Shown here: in pieces, positions 1-10,309 of the stretch
Numbering within the stretch: the stretch's first letter is position 1
Layout: every line of letters starts with the position of its first letter
Assembly (NCBI RefSeq): GCF_040183065.1
Contig: NC_091131.1
Location: 16,184,800 to 16,248,799 of the forward strand
Reading direction: 5' to 3'
DNA: 64,000 bases
From: Periplaneta americana
Lineage: Eukaryota; Arthropoda; Insecta; Blattodea; Blattidae
Translations under genes and position numbers: made by a program
Notes under the pieces: model-generated
The model's database searches: none
What the model was told of the DNA's origin: nothing
Seen by the model: only the letters and a program-made list of their open reading frames with translations

Positions 1-300
1 TTAAATAACAATTGTATCATTCTGAAATTGGAGCAGACAAACGATGTTTCTTACAGATTCCCTGACATACCAAAACATACAATAAAAAGTGGAAGTGTTT
101 CCCAAGAATACTCAAAACAGATCTTTTTCCTCTTCAAATTTGGTTGCTGCTACTCGGTCAGTTTCTGATATGACTTGTGTAATACAGAGTGATTTATATA
201 GAACTGACACATTTCTTTCATTAATTGTTTCAAAACGAAATGTGCTAGCGACAACTTATTATACCTAACATATAGAGGAATTTTGAGAGATTATTTACCT

Positions 301-757
301 CTATAGCAAATGTTGAAAATGTCCTCCATCCTGCATAAGGCACAACTCAACACGTCGTTCCATGTTACTGGCCACTCGTTGGAGGACTCTCTTGTCAATA
401 GCTTGAATCTCCTGTGTGATGTTGTGCTTCAGATAGTCCAATGTCTGTCTCTCTGACACATTGAGTAGGTGTACCCTGTCTCCTGCGACAAACGTCTTAA
501 TGATTTTTGGGTGACTGCTCCAGTCGTGCTCTTACGTCAACAACAACCGTGGGAAGCCTAGATGAACGATGCTTGCCCTTTTCATTCACCAGAGATCCAG
601 TTGTTTCCAATTTGTTTACCAGTCCCAGTATTGTGTTTCTTTTGGGAGGATTGCGAACACCAAATTCTCTCTGGTATGCCCTTTGAGTAGCTGTAATTGA
701 ATTCGTAATCCAGTATTGCTTCACAAGGAAGAGTCGTTGATTTAATGTGTACTGCAT
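301..757 (-). pseudogene. Transposase remnant: N-terminal helix-turn-helix (DUF4817-like) joined to the C-terminus
   Basis: Reading down from the ATG at 757, the first residues (MQYTLNQRLFLVKQYW) have the look of the insect DUF4817 helix-turn-helix at the start of many Tc1/mariner-type transposases, including a PPKRNTILGLVNKL stretch. The frame closes near 497 with SPKNH. The next reading frame continues the family pattern (SLRRLSQETGYTYSMCQR), then the sequence jumps to a transposase C-terminus ending MQDGGHFQHLL and a stop at 301. The catalytic middle is missing and there is at least one frameshift, so no active enzyme can be made. Confidence 0.75.
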
Positions 758-786
758 TTTCACGTTGACACAAAAGTCGAAAACAG

Positions 787-1314
787 CTGCCAACAATAGG
801 AATAAAACATAAACATCTGCGCATCTAGTGCTGCCAAAAATAGGAATAAAACATAAACATCTGCGCATCTAGTGCTGCCAACAATAGGAATAAAACATAA
901 ACATCTGCGCATCTAGTGCTGCCAACAATAGGAATAAAACATAAACATCTGCGCATCTAGTGCTGCCAAAAATAGGAATAAAACATAAACATCTGCGCAT
1001 CTAGTGCTGCCAACAATAGGAATAAAACATAAACATCTGCGCATCTAGTGCTGCCAACAATAGGAATAAAACATAAACATCTGCGCATCTAGTGCTGCCA
1101 ACAATAGGAATAAAACATAAACATCTGCGCATCTAGTGCTGCCAACAATAGGAATAAAACATAAACATCTGCGCATCTAGTGCTGCCAACAATAGGAATA
1201 AAACATAAACATCTGCGCATCTAGTGCTGCCAACAATAGGAATAAAACATAAACATCTGCGCATCTAGTGCTGCCAACAATAGGAATAAAACATAAACAT
1301 CTGCGCATCTAGTG
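787..1314. repeat. Minisatellite, 12 units of 44 bp
   Basis: Twelve head-to-tail 44-bp units, each starting CTGCCAACAATAGGAATAAA and ending GCATCTAGTG. Units 2 and 5 carry CAAAAA in place of CAACAA, and I saw no other change. The array lies just upstream of the transposase start inside the element, so it probably grew from a single copy of the element's own leader. Because 44 is not a multiple of three, the short minus-strand frames through it rotate and are not genes. Confidence 0.95.
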
Positions 1315-2039
1315 ACAAGGAATCGAAACTCCAGAACATCCTGCTTAATTTGGTGCTAAAATTGGGCCATTGAATGAATTTCCAACGGAATAATTAAAGA
1401 AAGAAATGTGTCAGTTCTATATAAATCACTCTGTATGATGGTCTTAGCTAATACCTTATTCCAATGAAGTCTAAAGCCAATTTGAAGATATTTATAGAAA
1501 AATGTAGTAAATACAAACTTCCTGTGCAATAACACTGCATAAACATTATTTTGCGTCCTGCTCAGTGGCGGCTCCTCCCTACGTGCTAACGTGCTGTAGC
1601 ACGCCATAAAATTATCGTCGAAATAATATTGTAAAAAAAACGCACATAATACAAATTCTACTTATAATATTTCACTATTTTCGATAATTTGGTGCTATAG
1701 ACTCAATGGAATCCATCCTTACTCTACGTGCTAATTCCCAATTCAGCCCGGCTAGCAGTGTCTGCTCATGCTCAGAACAGCACTTCACCTCGCCCCTCCT
1801 TGATATTTTGTCCTGCTTTTTCACACAACACCGTGCTCACTATTGTGCAGCCCGGTACGCTCTTCTTCACTTTGTTATGGTGAAACTTTCTCTCTTCCCT
1901 TCTATATTCTTTGGTTCGTAGCAGTCGACGGAACAGTGCTGCCTAGACACCGCTAAAGATATAACTTTGAAATAGAGAAAATACGTTTTATATATGTAGC
2001 TTATTTTTCCTTTTTGTGTTTTTCATAAATATTGTAACT

Positions 2040-3160
2040 TTTTAAACTAAACAACAATGTAACTTTATTATCTCAACAACAATTCCTTTCTACAATTCAC
2101 CTTAACCGCTCTCGTCAACAATAGGATTTTCACTCAACACCGTATTCGTTATAGCACTCCACTGACGACAATGACAATTTACTTGGACTATTACGAACAA
2201 CAATGGACTGTTAATTTTAACTAATGTTCACAAAGCACTATTTACAAATTAGAACTGTCAGTTCTCAGTTCACAGTTCTTCTAGCTCAGTCACTCGAGTT
2301 CACAGTATCTCGAACCACAGACCTTCAGAGACAGTCCACTGTACTCGAACTCAGGTCCCTCCAACTGCGGTCCACTGCACTCGAACTCAGGCCTTCGGAT
2401 GCTGACACAGTTGCGGACGCACACTCAAGTCGAACTCCGGTACACAAGACTGGCTGGCTTGCTCTGTTGACTGGCTTACTGACTGACTGGCTGAATAAAC
2501 TGAAAACTGCTCAAGTTCGCTCGCGTTTCTTCTTTTATAGCTAAACCATAGTTACGAGAAACTTCTACGGGTGTCCTCTCGAATTATCTGGATATCTCCA
2601 CTTCGGACGGACTTCTGGAAGAGTCGGGAGGGTCCGTCCCCCCCCCTTCACTCCGCACGTAGCAGCTGCGCGCGCAGCCTCCCCTCGCGCGTCGCAGTAG
2701 TACACTGCCCCTCTACCCTCACAGCATCCTGACGCTCCCCGTACCAGCGTTTCGTCTGCCGCGCGCCCTGTCGGACGCGTGTTCGAACCCCGGTGCAGCT
2801 GTCACAATATAATCATATTGAAATACATTTTTGAACGTTTGTGTAAACAGGTTTACTTTTATATAATCTCAGCAGATAGTTTTGAGTTTATTATCTACGT
2901 GTTACGGGGTCTATGTTGGCATACCTTTTCGCGGGAGTCCGTTAAAATATGGATTATTTTCCACTTTCAAAACAGTGTGTGCAGGTTTATTGGATTCATT
3001 ATCTTTTATACTGGGGTCATTTTAAATGTATATTCTGCTGTGTGTCTGTCTATATTTTGTGCCAAGTGTAATTCAAATATATAATATAAGTTTAATGTGT
3101 ATGTTAATCCAGAGACAGGTTTTAATATTGGGATTATAAACAGTTTCAAAAATTACTGTA
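2040..3160. other. Non-coding 5' part of the hAT element with a GC-rich patch
   Basis: From about 2240 to 2440 there are many imperfect repeats of short CAGTTC, ACTCGA and CAGTCC words. From about 2570 to 2800 the sequence turns markedly GC- and CpG-rich, with a C run near 2640 and words such as GCGCGCGCAGCC, unlike its AT-rich surroundings. Frames of 106 and 101 codons cross it but resemble no family I know. It could be the leader of the hAT element or an older insertion such as part of an LTR; no paired ends were seen. Confidence 0.35.
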
Positions 3161-3162
3161 GT

Positions 3163-3460
3163 TATATCATGATGAACTCCATCGATTCATTACTCAAAAC
3201 TGCTTTCTCCAAGCAGCCAAAGAAGATTAAATTAGAATTAAAAATCTAGGGCGGCCAGCACCAATATTGTACAGAAAGTAAAGAATGGTAAAAACTATGT
3301 GTACACTAGGAAATGAAGCAGAAGAGTTTATGACAACAGTGACTGGATATGTGGATGCGAAATACGAAATGCTCTTTTCTGCTTCCCTTGCCTCCTATTT
3401 ATTTAGTAGCGGTGATTCATTCTACGACAGGTGTCAAAGATCTTGGCCTCTGAATGAATA
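3163..3460 (+). pseudogene. hAT transposase, N-terminal TTF-type zinc-finger part
   Basis: The frame starting MNSIDSLLKTAFSKQPKK leads, after a stop, into GRPAPN and then GYVCGC-like text. From about 3270 one frame reads through YDNSDWICGCEIRNALFCFP and CLLF, the cysteine-rich signature of the TTF zinc finger at the start of ZMYM1-like hAT transposases. Two stops follow, and a third frame gives TGVKDLGL, which also fits the family. A MITE starting at 3463 then interrupts the gene, and the next family segment resumes at 4543. Stops and frameshifts make it dead. Confidence 0.72.
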
Positions 3461-3462
3461 TA

Positions 3463-4540
3463 CAGGGACATCATTTTATTTTTACTTCAATTTTTATTGT
3501 ACCTGAGTTTTTGAATGTACTTCACTCCCACCCCTTCTATTAAGGAAGTTCCAACTCCACACAGAACCAAGACCGCAGATAGTAAGCAGTACTGAGTTAC
3601 TGAGTATAGTACGTTCCAGAAATATGTTCGCGTTTTCCAGTGACGAAAGAGCTTTCAATATTGAATCATATTTTCGCACAGGTACTGTCCGTTTGCCTAC
3701 GTCGCATCCCTATTTCCCCCACCTGCTTCTGCTCGCCCCTCTGTAAAAGCAGGGCTGTCTTAGCTCTTTTCTGAAAACATTAATTTCTCTTAGGAATTGG
3801 ACGTTTACGTAATATTATACAGCTGTTTAATTTAACTTAAATAAAAGGGCCTCGTTAAGTAATTAACTGTCACGTGATTTCCTCCCTTTCTACAATCCTG
3901 CGGCATAACCACTTGGACGGACAGTAGATAGCATGTCTGAGTAATTTTATATTTTCGGGTCGGGCAGAAGTGAAGATTGAATTTACAGTACGTAGAGTAG
4001 GTACAGAATTATTTCAACATGAGTTACTAGTACGAAGGACGAAACTGGCAATTGGAATTAGATGCAATAGTCTATAGTGCGATAATATGCACAAAAGAAC
4101 TGAAGCCTGTATCGAAATGAACGGCCACCATTTTCAAAATTGTGTTTAAATATTCATATTATGATTATTTTTCAATTTAACTTCTTTCTCTATATTGTAC
4201 GCTAATGTGCTGTAGACAGTATAATATACACTACATAATGAATAAGTTCGCGTGGATAACTCACTTCGTGAGTAAAAACACTTATTCTTAATACAGTACT
4301 GTACTTTGATTAAAGAAAAACCTAATGAAAATTATCAAACTCAAAATCGCGATATTTCCTAGTTTACGTAAATGGATGAACTACTTTTCTTCCTTCCTAT
4401 ACCTAGTAGAGTGATTTGTGTTTTACGCCAGTATCATCGAACTCCAGTCTTGGAGGGGGGAGCAAGCGGTGTTTCCGGTTCTCTAAAGGTATAGACAGGT
4501 TAATATTAAAAATGTTAGTAAAAATAAAATGGTGTCCCTG
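3463..4540 (+). mobile_element. TA-inserting MITE, copy 1
   Basis: The left end is CAGGGACATCATTTTATTTT and the right end, read inward, is CAGGGACACCATTTTATTTT. TA flanks both (3461-3462 and 4541-4542). No coding frame was seen. A second copy in opposite orientation lies at 5152-6127 and shares both ends and several internal stretches. It split the hAT transposase pseudogene, so it arrived after that element. Confidence 0.83.
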
Positions 4541-4542
4541 TA

Positions 4543-4918
4543 CAAAGAAACATTCACACAGCAAGAAACATGAACTCGTTTGATCTTTGTACGATTGGTA
4601 CCGCAAATATTGCAGCGCAGCTAACAGAGCTTATCAAGAATCAGCACAGAAACATAACGAGAAAGCCGAAAAAATGAATATATTTTATCGAAAATAATTG
4701 ATTGTATTAAATGTTGTGGGAAATTTGAACTAGCGCTACGTGGTCACGGTGAGACGGAAAAGTCAGATAATCTCGTGTGTTCATAGGTCTCAGTAATCGG
4801 ATAAGCAGCGTGGACAGTGTAGTGAGAGAATACATTGAAAATAGCAAATTGTTTAAAGGAAATTCTAAGTCGATTCAAAATGTCGACGGATGGATTTCAC
4901 CTTCAAAAATTAGGAGAG
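4543..4918 (+). pseudogene. hAT transposase continued (DUF4371-like segment)
   Basis: This resumes the transposase interrupted at 3463. Separate frames give AYQESAQKHNEKAEKMNIFY, then IIDCIKCCGKFELALRGHGE followed by TEKSDN, then VVREYIENSKLFKGNSKSIQ followed by N. These are the consecutive blocks of the DUF4371 region in ZMYM1-like hAT transposases. Frameshifts and stops separate them. The text stops matching near 4890 and the element's right end follows within 80 bases, so everything downstream, including the catalytic core, was deleted. Confidence 0.78.
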
Positions 4919-5151
4919 TCTAAAAATATTTTTAGCACGCTATTATTTTCAGGTACGAGCCGCCACTGGTCCTGCTACGAAAATATTTTAATTCGCATAA
5001 GGGACGTTATAGCAGGTAAGAAAATATGATTTTCTTCAGGTGAAACAACAGATGTAATTGGGAGATTCATAAGTCACATTACCGCGGGAACATTGCCACC
5101 TAATAAAATGGCGATGCAGACATCTCTGATATGACACATTTTCAGTTTGTA

Positions 5152-6127
5152 CAGGGACATCACTTTATTTTTACCAACATTTTTAACATTAACCTGGCTA
5201 TACTCGGAAACACTGTTGCCCCCTTCCATTACAGGAGTTTGATGTTACTAGTGCAATATGTAAACAAATCATTTTACTAGGTATAGGAGGAGAGAAAAGT
5301 AGTGTATCCATTTATGTTGTAGGGAAATACGATATTACGATTTTCAGTTTGATCATCACTTTTACGGAATTTATCAAAATACAGTAGAGTAGTAACATTT
5401 TTTTTCAAAAACTCAACTTTTCAGGCGGCTATGTTCGTTATGTAATGTCTACTTTATTTAGCATATTAATTATTGATGTTAACATACAATATAGAGGGTG
5501 CATTTAAATTGAGGGGCTCATATGTAAAGGGCTGTAAGTGCACTTAAGTTACTTTTGAGAAAATGGGGTTTAAATATTTAAGTTTTCGTAAAATCGGTGA
5601 AATTTTTATTTAAATTTTAATGTGTGATGCGATTAAAATATCCCTTTGCCACTAAACTTTTAGATACTTTTGCTTACACTGGATGCACTTAACTCATGTT
5701 ATTACAAATGTCACTAGCATTCCTTTGCTTCTAGCCACCTCAATTCAAAATAAGCTAATCTGAATTTTTAAACAAGTTGCTGAAAATGGTTGCCGTTCAT
5801 TACAATGCAGGCTTCAATTCAGTACGCATATTATTAAAAACATTTTGAAGCATATTCTCTGAAATTGAATTTATCGTTTCTTGAATATAATTTTTTAGTA
5901 CGATATTATTAATATAGATTCTTTCTTCTATAGAAAACGCAATCATATTTATGAAACACACTATACACTGCAGTGTTTACGTCACTGCTTGAAGACATCG
6001 AATGCAACAGCGGCCGTAAGTTTGTGTGTCTGACGGGAGCAAGGACATTAGTGAAGGGGTGGGAGTGAGGTACATTCAGAAATGCAGGTACAATAAAAAT
6101 GCAAGTAAAAATAAAATGATGTCCCTG
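5152..6127 (-). mobile_element. TA-inserting MITE, copy 2 (opposite orientation)
   Basis: Same family as 3463-4540 but inverted: its left end matches the right end of copy 1 and its right end matches the left end of copy 1. TA lies at 5150-5151 and 6128-6129. The shared inner blocks are diverged and carry indels, so the copies are old. No coding capacity was seen. Bases 4977-5149 hold a short frame (GETTDV) that could be a further hAT scrap, but this is too little to call. Confidence 0.82.
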
Positions 6128-6129
6128 TA

Positions 6130-6480
6130 CATTAGTCCCAAGAAAAATGACCGGATTTGATTCAATATGCGGTTCACACATTGTTTCAAAGGAAGACGGG
6201 TATGTGGCCTATTAGATAATAATCGATCATCGAGGATTAAGTGAATGTTCGTCACTCGGATAATCTTCATAACGCTGTCTGTGATCTATAATGCTTTTCA
6301 CGTGACTTAGTTCATACGTCTCATCTTCTATGTGGCTACAATATTTTGCCTGGATGCATGCAATATTTAACTTACCATCACTAACATCGACTAAGTCACA
6401 AGAAAAACTATAGAGGGTAGAACTCTGGTCTCATATGCAAGAGATTAGTGTTTAATGTCTGCTGGAAAAATATTTTTATT
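6130..6480 (-). other. Unassigned stretch with a possible Tc1 transposase scrap
   Basis: On the minus strand around 6270-6150 the text LLSNRPHTRLPL resembles the block before the catalytic core in Tc1 transposases, where R-P-x-x-x-L-P-L is common. It is only about 35 residues long and has no neighbours in the family. Nothing else is recognisable up to 6480. Confidence 0.25.
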
Positions 6481-6544
6481 GTTTTAATTTTTCATTCCCC
6501 GTGATTTACAGTTTCTAGGTTTATACGATTTTTTGTTGTATGGC

Positions 6545-6740
6545 ACACGATGTACAGTAGTGGCAAAAAAAACCGGACCGACCCTTGTATCTGATTTCAG
6601 AGCCTTGTTCACTCCAGAACACGATAGACTGGTAACTAAGACTTTCGTGGTTCGAATCCTGCCTGGGAAGGAAACTTTTTTTTGTTCCTTATTCAAATTT
6701 ATTCCCAATACTCTTCGATTGCAGCGATATTTTACTACTT
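6545..6740. repeat. Probable interspersed repeat with a tRNA-like B box
   Basis: The stretch starts with AGTAGTGGCAAAAAAAACCG, a style of end seen in many Tc1-like elements. It contains GTGGTTCGAATCCTG at about 6648, which fits the internal B box of a tRNA-derived sequence. A T-rich tract follows. It may be a short SINE or the end of a DNA element. The frames across it are not convincing genes. Confidence 0.35.
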
Positions 6741-6811
6741 AATTAACTTATTATTCTCAGAACATGAATTTTACCAGCAAGGATAAGTTTGTTAAAACAG
6801 TAATGAATCCA

Positions 6812-6866
<55 letters not shown>

Positions 6867-6930
6867 TAATAATAATAGTAATAGTAATAGTAATAATAAT
6901 AATAACAATAATAATAGAAAGAGGAACAAA
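6812..6930. repeat. AAT trinucleotide microsatellite
   Basis: A long run of AAT/ATA triplets with a few C and G interruptions. The poly-Ile, poly-Tyr and poly-Leu frames here are translations of the repeat only. Confidence 0.97.
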
Positions 6931-6993
6931 AAGAAAAAAGATAAAAAAAACAAGAAGAAAACAACAGTAAATCTTAATGCAATGTATTGATTA

Positions 6994-7557
6994 CAGGGTT
7001 TTTCATAAGTAAGGAATAAAGCAAATAAAACTAAAATTAACTCATTTCTTGAAATGCACGGACCCGTCAAATTTAATATTTTGAAAGGAAAATTTTACGA
7101 AAGAGACAAAATTTTCAGCCATTATTGTACAGGATGTGACATCATCGACGACATTTTAAACGGCAACATGTTATTTTTTTTTTCTGAAAGGTTGGTACCG
7201 GTGTTTTATTTAGTTATTTATTTAGTTTCATTTGTTTCATACAAAACGTTTGGTTGCTATGGGAATAGTTTCATTGTTTCTCATAGCAACTAAACGTTTC
7301 GTGTGAAACAAATGAAACTAAATAAATAACTAAATATGATACCAACCTTTCAGAAAAAAAAATAATATGTTGCCTTTTAAAAATGTTGTCGATGATGTCA
7401 CACCCTATACAATAATGGTTGAAAGTGTTGTTAAAATTTTGTTTCTTTTTTGTAAAATTTTTCCTTTCAAAATATTAAATTTTACTTGTCCGAGGATTTA
7501 AAAAAGAGAGTTAATTTTAGTTCTATTTGCATTATTCCTTACTTATGAAAAACTCTG
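6994..7557. mobile_element. Fold-back MITE with arms of about 270 bp
   Basis: The left arm starts CAGGGTTTTTCATAAGTAAG and the right arm, read inward, starts CAGAGTTTTTCATAAGTAAG. The arms stay complementary almost to the centre near 7275, where a short GTTTCATTG loop remains. TA lies on both sides (6992-6993 and 7558-7559). No coding potential was seen. The whole 564 bases could fold into one hairpin. Confidence 0.88.
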
Positions 7558-7559
7558 TA

Positions 7560-8230
7560 TAATAATAATAATAATAAAATATGTAGTTATTACCTCCAAC
7601 TTATTATTGACCATATCAAGAACAGCCGCCAGTTCCTTGTCTTCGTATTTATCATAATCTATGTTATTATATAAAAATGTCTCTGCAAGTTAAATTTTGT
7701 GAGTTTATGCATAATTTTTGCACAAACTAAACATTTGGCCACACCGTCAAATTCGACAAATACATCTCTTCCCATTGAACATTAGAATAAATTGTAGGCA
7801 ATGATGACTTTCGTTTCAAAGTAGATATTGTTTTTTTTTTTTATATTTTGTGTATATCTACTGTTTATATGTTAAGACTAGACTAGTTTAAACTATTGTT
7901 AGACATGCATGACGGTGTAGATCTGTAGGGAGTGCTAAGTTAGTTACCAGTCGGACACTTCAACTCCAGCGCTTACGTCAGCTTATGCTAACAGGGCACA
8001 CTGAGAACAGCAAGTTACACTTTGCCCCGGATTTCACTTGTTGGGCTCGCCTGTTCAAGTGGATTTGAATGGTACTAAGTGAGTCAACTAATGCAATTTA
8101 TTCTTCCTGTAGATTTCCTGTTGAAATTTTCTGGATGAGACACACATTGGACCTGATTAATAGGACTGTTGTCTTTAGCCAACTTTTGGTCACCCTACTA
8201 ACGAAATTCTATAAAAATTGGAAATTTATC
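7560..8230. other. No gene seen; weak repeat unit near 8112-8163
   Basis: A short AAT tract (7560-7580) is followed by AT-rich sequence with no family match. Around 8112-8163 is one of three diverged copies of a unit containing TTTTCTGGATGAGAC (others near 9045 and 10381). Confidence 0.5.
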
Positions 8231-8239
8231 TTTCCAACA

Positions 8240-8880
8240 GGTGGAGAAGTTCAAATATCTGGGAGCAACAGTAACAAATATAAATTATACTCGGGAGGAA
8301 ATTAAACACAGAATAAATATGGGAAATGCCTGTTATTATTCGGTTGAGAAGCTTTTATCACCCAGTCTGCTGTCGAAAAATCTGAAAGTTAGAATTTATA
8401 AAACAGTTACATTACCGGTTGTTCTGTATGGTGGTGAAACTTGAACTCTCACTTTGAGAGAGGAACAGAGATTAAGGGTATTTGAGAATAAGGTGCTTAG
8501 GAAAATATTAGGGGCTAAGAGGGATGAAGTTACAGGAGAATGGAGAAAGTTACACAACACAGAACTGCACGCATTGTATTCTTCACCTGGCATAATTAGG
8601 AACATTAAATCCAGACGTTTGAGATGGGCAGGGCATGTAGCACGTATGGGCGAATCCAGAAATGCATATAGAGTGTTAGTTGGGAGGTCGGAGGGAAATA
8701 AAGACATTTTAGGGAGGCCAAGACTTAGATAGGAAGGTAATATTAAAATGGATTTGAGGGAGGTGGGATATGATGATAGAGAATGGATTAATCTTGCTCA
8801 GGATAGGGACCAATGGCGGGCTTATATGAGGGTGGCAATGAACCTCCGGGTTCCTTAAAAGCCAGTAAGTAAATAAGTAA
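8240..8880 (+). mobile_element. RTE-like LINE, 5'-truncated, with stops
   Basis: The 3' end of the most frequent LINE in this window. The first frame reads [15 protein letters not shown] and continues through the C-terminal part of a reverse transcriptase with [18 protein letters not shown] and a last residue block AMNLRVP, stop near 8858. A stop replaces the Trp of the family's CETWTL block (about 8443), another lies near 8731, and there is a small indel around EGNKDILG. The tail is GTAAGTAAATAAGTAAGTA. The catalytic YADD lies upstream of the truncation. No target duplication was found. Confidence 0.88.
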
Positions 8881-8884
8881 GTAC

Positions 8885-9187
8885 CGTAACTATCGAAATT
8901 CGAATCCAGAAGAAGGCGTATGCAATTCTTCTGAAGTGGGTGAGTCACAGAAAGATACCGTCAAAACTGCTCTTTGAGTCTTGTGGATTTGAAGGGATTA
9001 AGAAAGTCAAAGAATGCAGTTTGTGTTTGCATCTGGATTCCCTGTGTAAACTCTCTGGATGAGACGCATAATGGACCAGATTATCAGACACACATACTTC
9101 GAATAACTTCAATCCCTGTACAAAATATTGTCATCCTAATTAATTATTGACTAAGCAGATATTCTGAAGTGGTAGAGTTACACTAAT
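8885..9187. other. Unassigned; contains second copy of a diverged unit
   Basis: No gene. Bases 9045-9098 match the 8112 and 10381 units (CTGGATGAGACGCATAATGG). The surrounding sequence is not recognised. Confidence 0.45.
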
Positions 9188-10306
9188 AGCCGTATTCATA
9201 AACGAGACTTTGGATGAAGACTTCCCAAAGTCGACTTTCGTAGTAAAGTTTAACTTTGTTGAAAGTCTTATTCATAGACAATACTTCTGAGACTTTGACT
9301 TTGGCTTTGGGAAGTCGAGATTTGACGCTCTTGTTCTAATGTTGGCAATCAAAATCGCTGCCTTCTAAACGAATTAAATTTAATAAATAGTTGAACTAGA
9401 GTAGGTATTGTCACAATCAAAGCCATCTTTTCCTTTTCATTCACAAATCAATGAAACAATTGAACATCGGTACATGTTAAGCGATTGTTAGCCGTTCTTG
9501 CAGCTTTACATAAGAATAATTATTCTTGGGGATTAGTGTGAAACTAACGCGAGTACAAAACTTGGCATTTTTAGATCTTTACGCCAATAGATAATAATTC
9601 GTTCTGCCTGCTAAGAATTATGTTGTGAATAAAACATCGATTGTAATTACGTTAGGTTCACATTAAGCCCTCGAATTATTTCATTATAAAATAATTTTAT
9701 TCTGAAAATAAGGAAGATAAGAAGATGCCACTAATGAAGACTACTTAAAAATTAACTGAAATCAATATTCAGAAAACATTATTATGACGACCGCAGGATT
9801 AAAAATTAACTGGATATCCAACTGTATAACATATTCTCTATAGAATTAAACAGTAAAATCAATATTAAGCCATCAATTACCTGTAGCGTAAAATCGGTAT
9901 GAAATAAGAAATTCAATTATTGTTGGAACAGATAATCCTCTTTGATTATTATTCATCAATGAATGTTGAAACATGACGAGGATATCTAATGCTATCTGTT
10001 TATCAAATCTGTACCTTGATTTGAATTTATTATCTATGTCTAATAATACGCTAAGGAACATGAACAGCTTTAATAATCCCTTAGATATCCTAAATATTCT
10101 CGGAAAATTCAACAATTTTCGAAATATCAGCCATTTTCCTTATGTCCACGAACGAAAGTCAAAGTCAAAGTCTAGATTTTCTGCGACTTCGAAGTAAAGT
10201 CACGATTGAAGTTTACTTTTGTCAAAGTGTCGACTGTGAATAGGAAAATGGTGACTTCGTACTTTCCAAAGTAAACTTTGGTCCAAAGTCTTTTCTATGA
10301 ATACGA
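9188..10306. mobile_element. MITE with CGTATTCATA termini and AAAGTC-rich ends
   Basis: The left end GCCGTATTCATAAACGAGAC and the right end, read inward, GTCGTATTCATAGAAAAGAC are inverted repeats. Both continue into subterminal stretches dense in AAAGTC/GACTTT words (9205-9330 and 10145-10290). The interior is AT-rich without a recognisable protein. I could not settle the target duplication, so the superfamily is open; the termini resemble some PIF/Harbinger-like MITEs. Confidence 0.7.
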
Positions 10307-10309
10307 CCC

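Larger units (their letters stand above)
185..1433 (-). mobile_element. Tc1/mariner-type element, non-autonomous, with TIRs and TA duplication
   Basis: The ends are inverted copies of a terminal repeat starting CAGAGTGATTTATATAGAAC. The first 35 bases match exactly (185-219 against 1399-1433), and weaker matching continues for several bases. TA flanks both ends (183-184 and 1434-1435), as expected for this superfamily. Inside, on the minus strand, are only the two ends of a transposase (301-757) and a 44-bp tandem repeat (787-1314). The element is therefore internally deleted and depends on a relative elsewhere for movement. Bases 1-182 and 1436-1554 show nothing recognisable. Confidence 0.85.
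1563..4968 (+). mobile_element. hAT element, degraded, with perfect 8-bp target duplication
   Basis: The left end starts CAGTGGCGGCTC at 1563 and the right end, read inward, starts CAGTGGCGGCTCGT at 4968. Both are flanked by the same 8 bases, GTCCTGCT (1555-1562 and 4969-4976), the signature of hAT insertion. Inside are N-terminal transposase pieces at 3163-3460 and 4543-4918, separated by a later MITE, and then a large deletion running to the right end. The central and C-terminal catalytic parts are absent. Confidence 0.88.

Noticed and set aside
2224-2544. 106-codon frame inside the hAT element
   Set aside because: Built from imperfect short repeats, with no family match and no continuation.
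6743-7070. Poly-Tyr, poly-Leu and poly-Ile frames
   Set aside because: All are readings of the AAT microsatellite.
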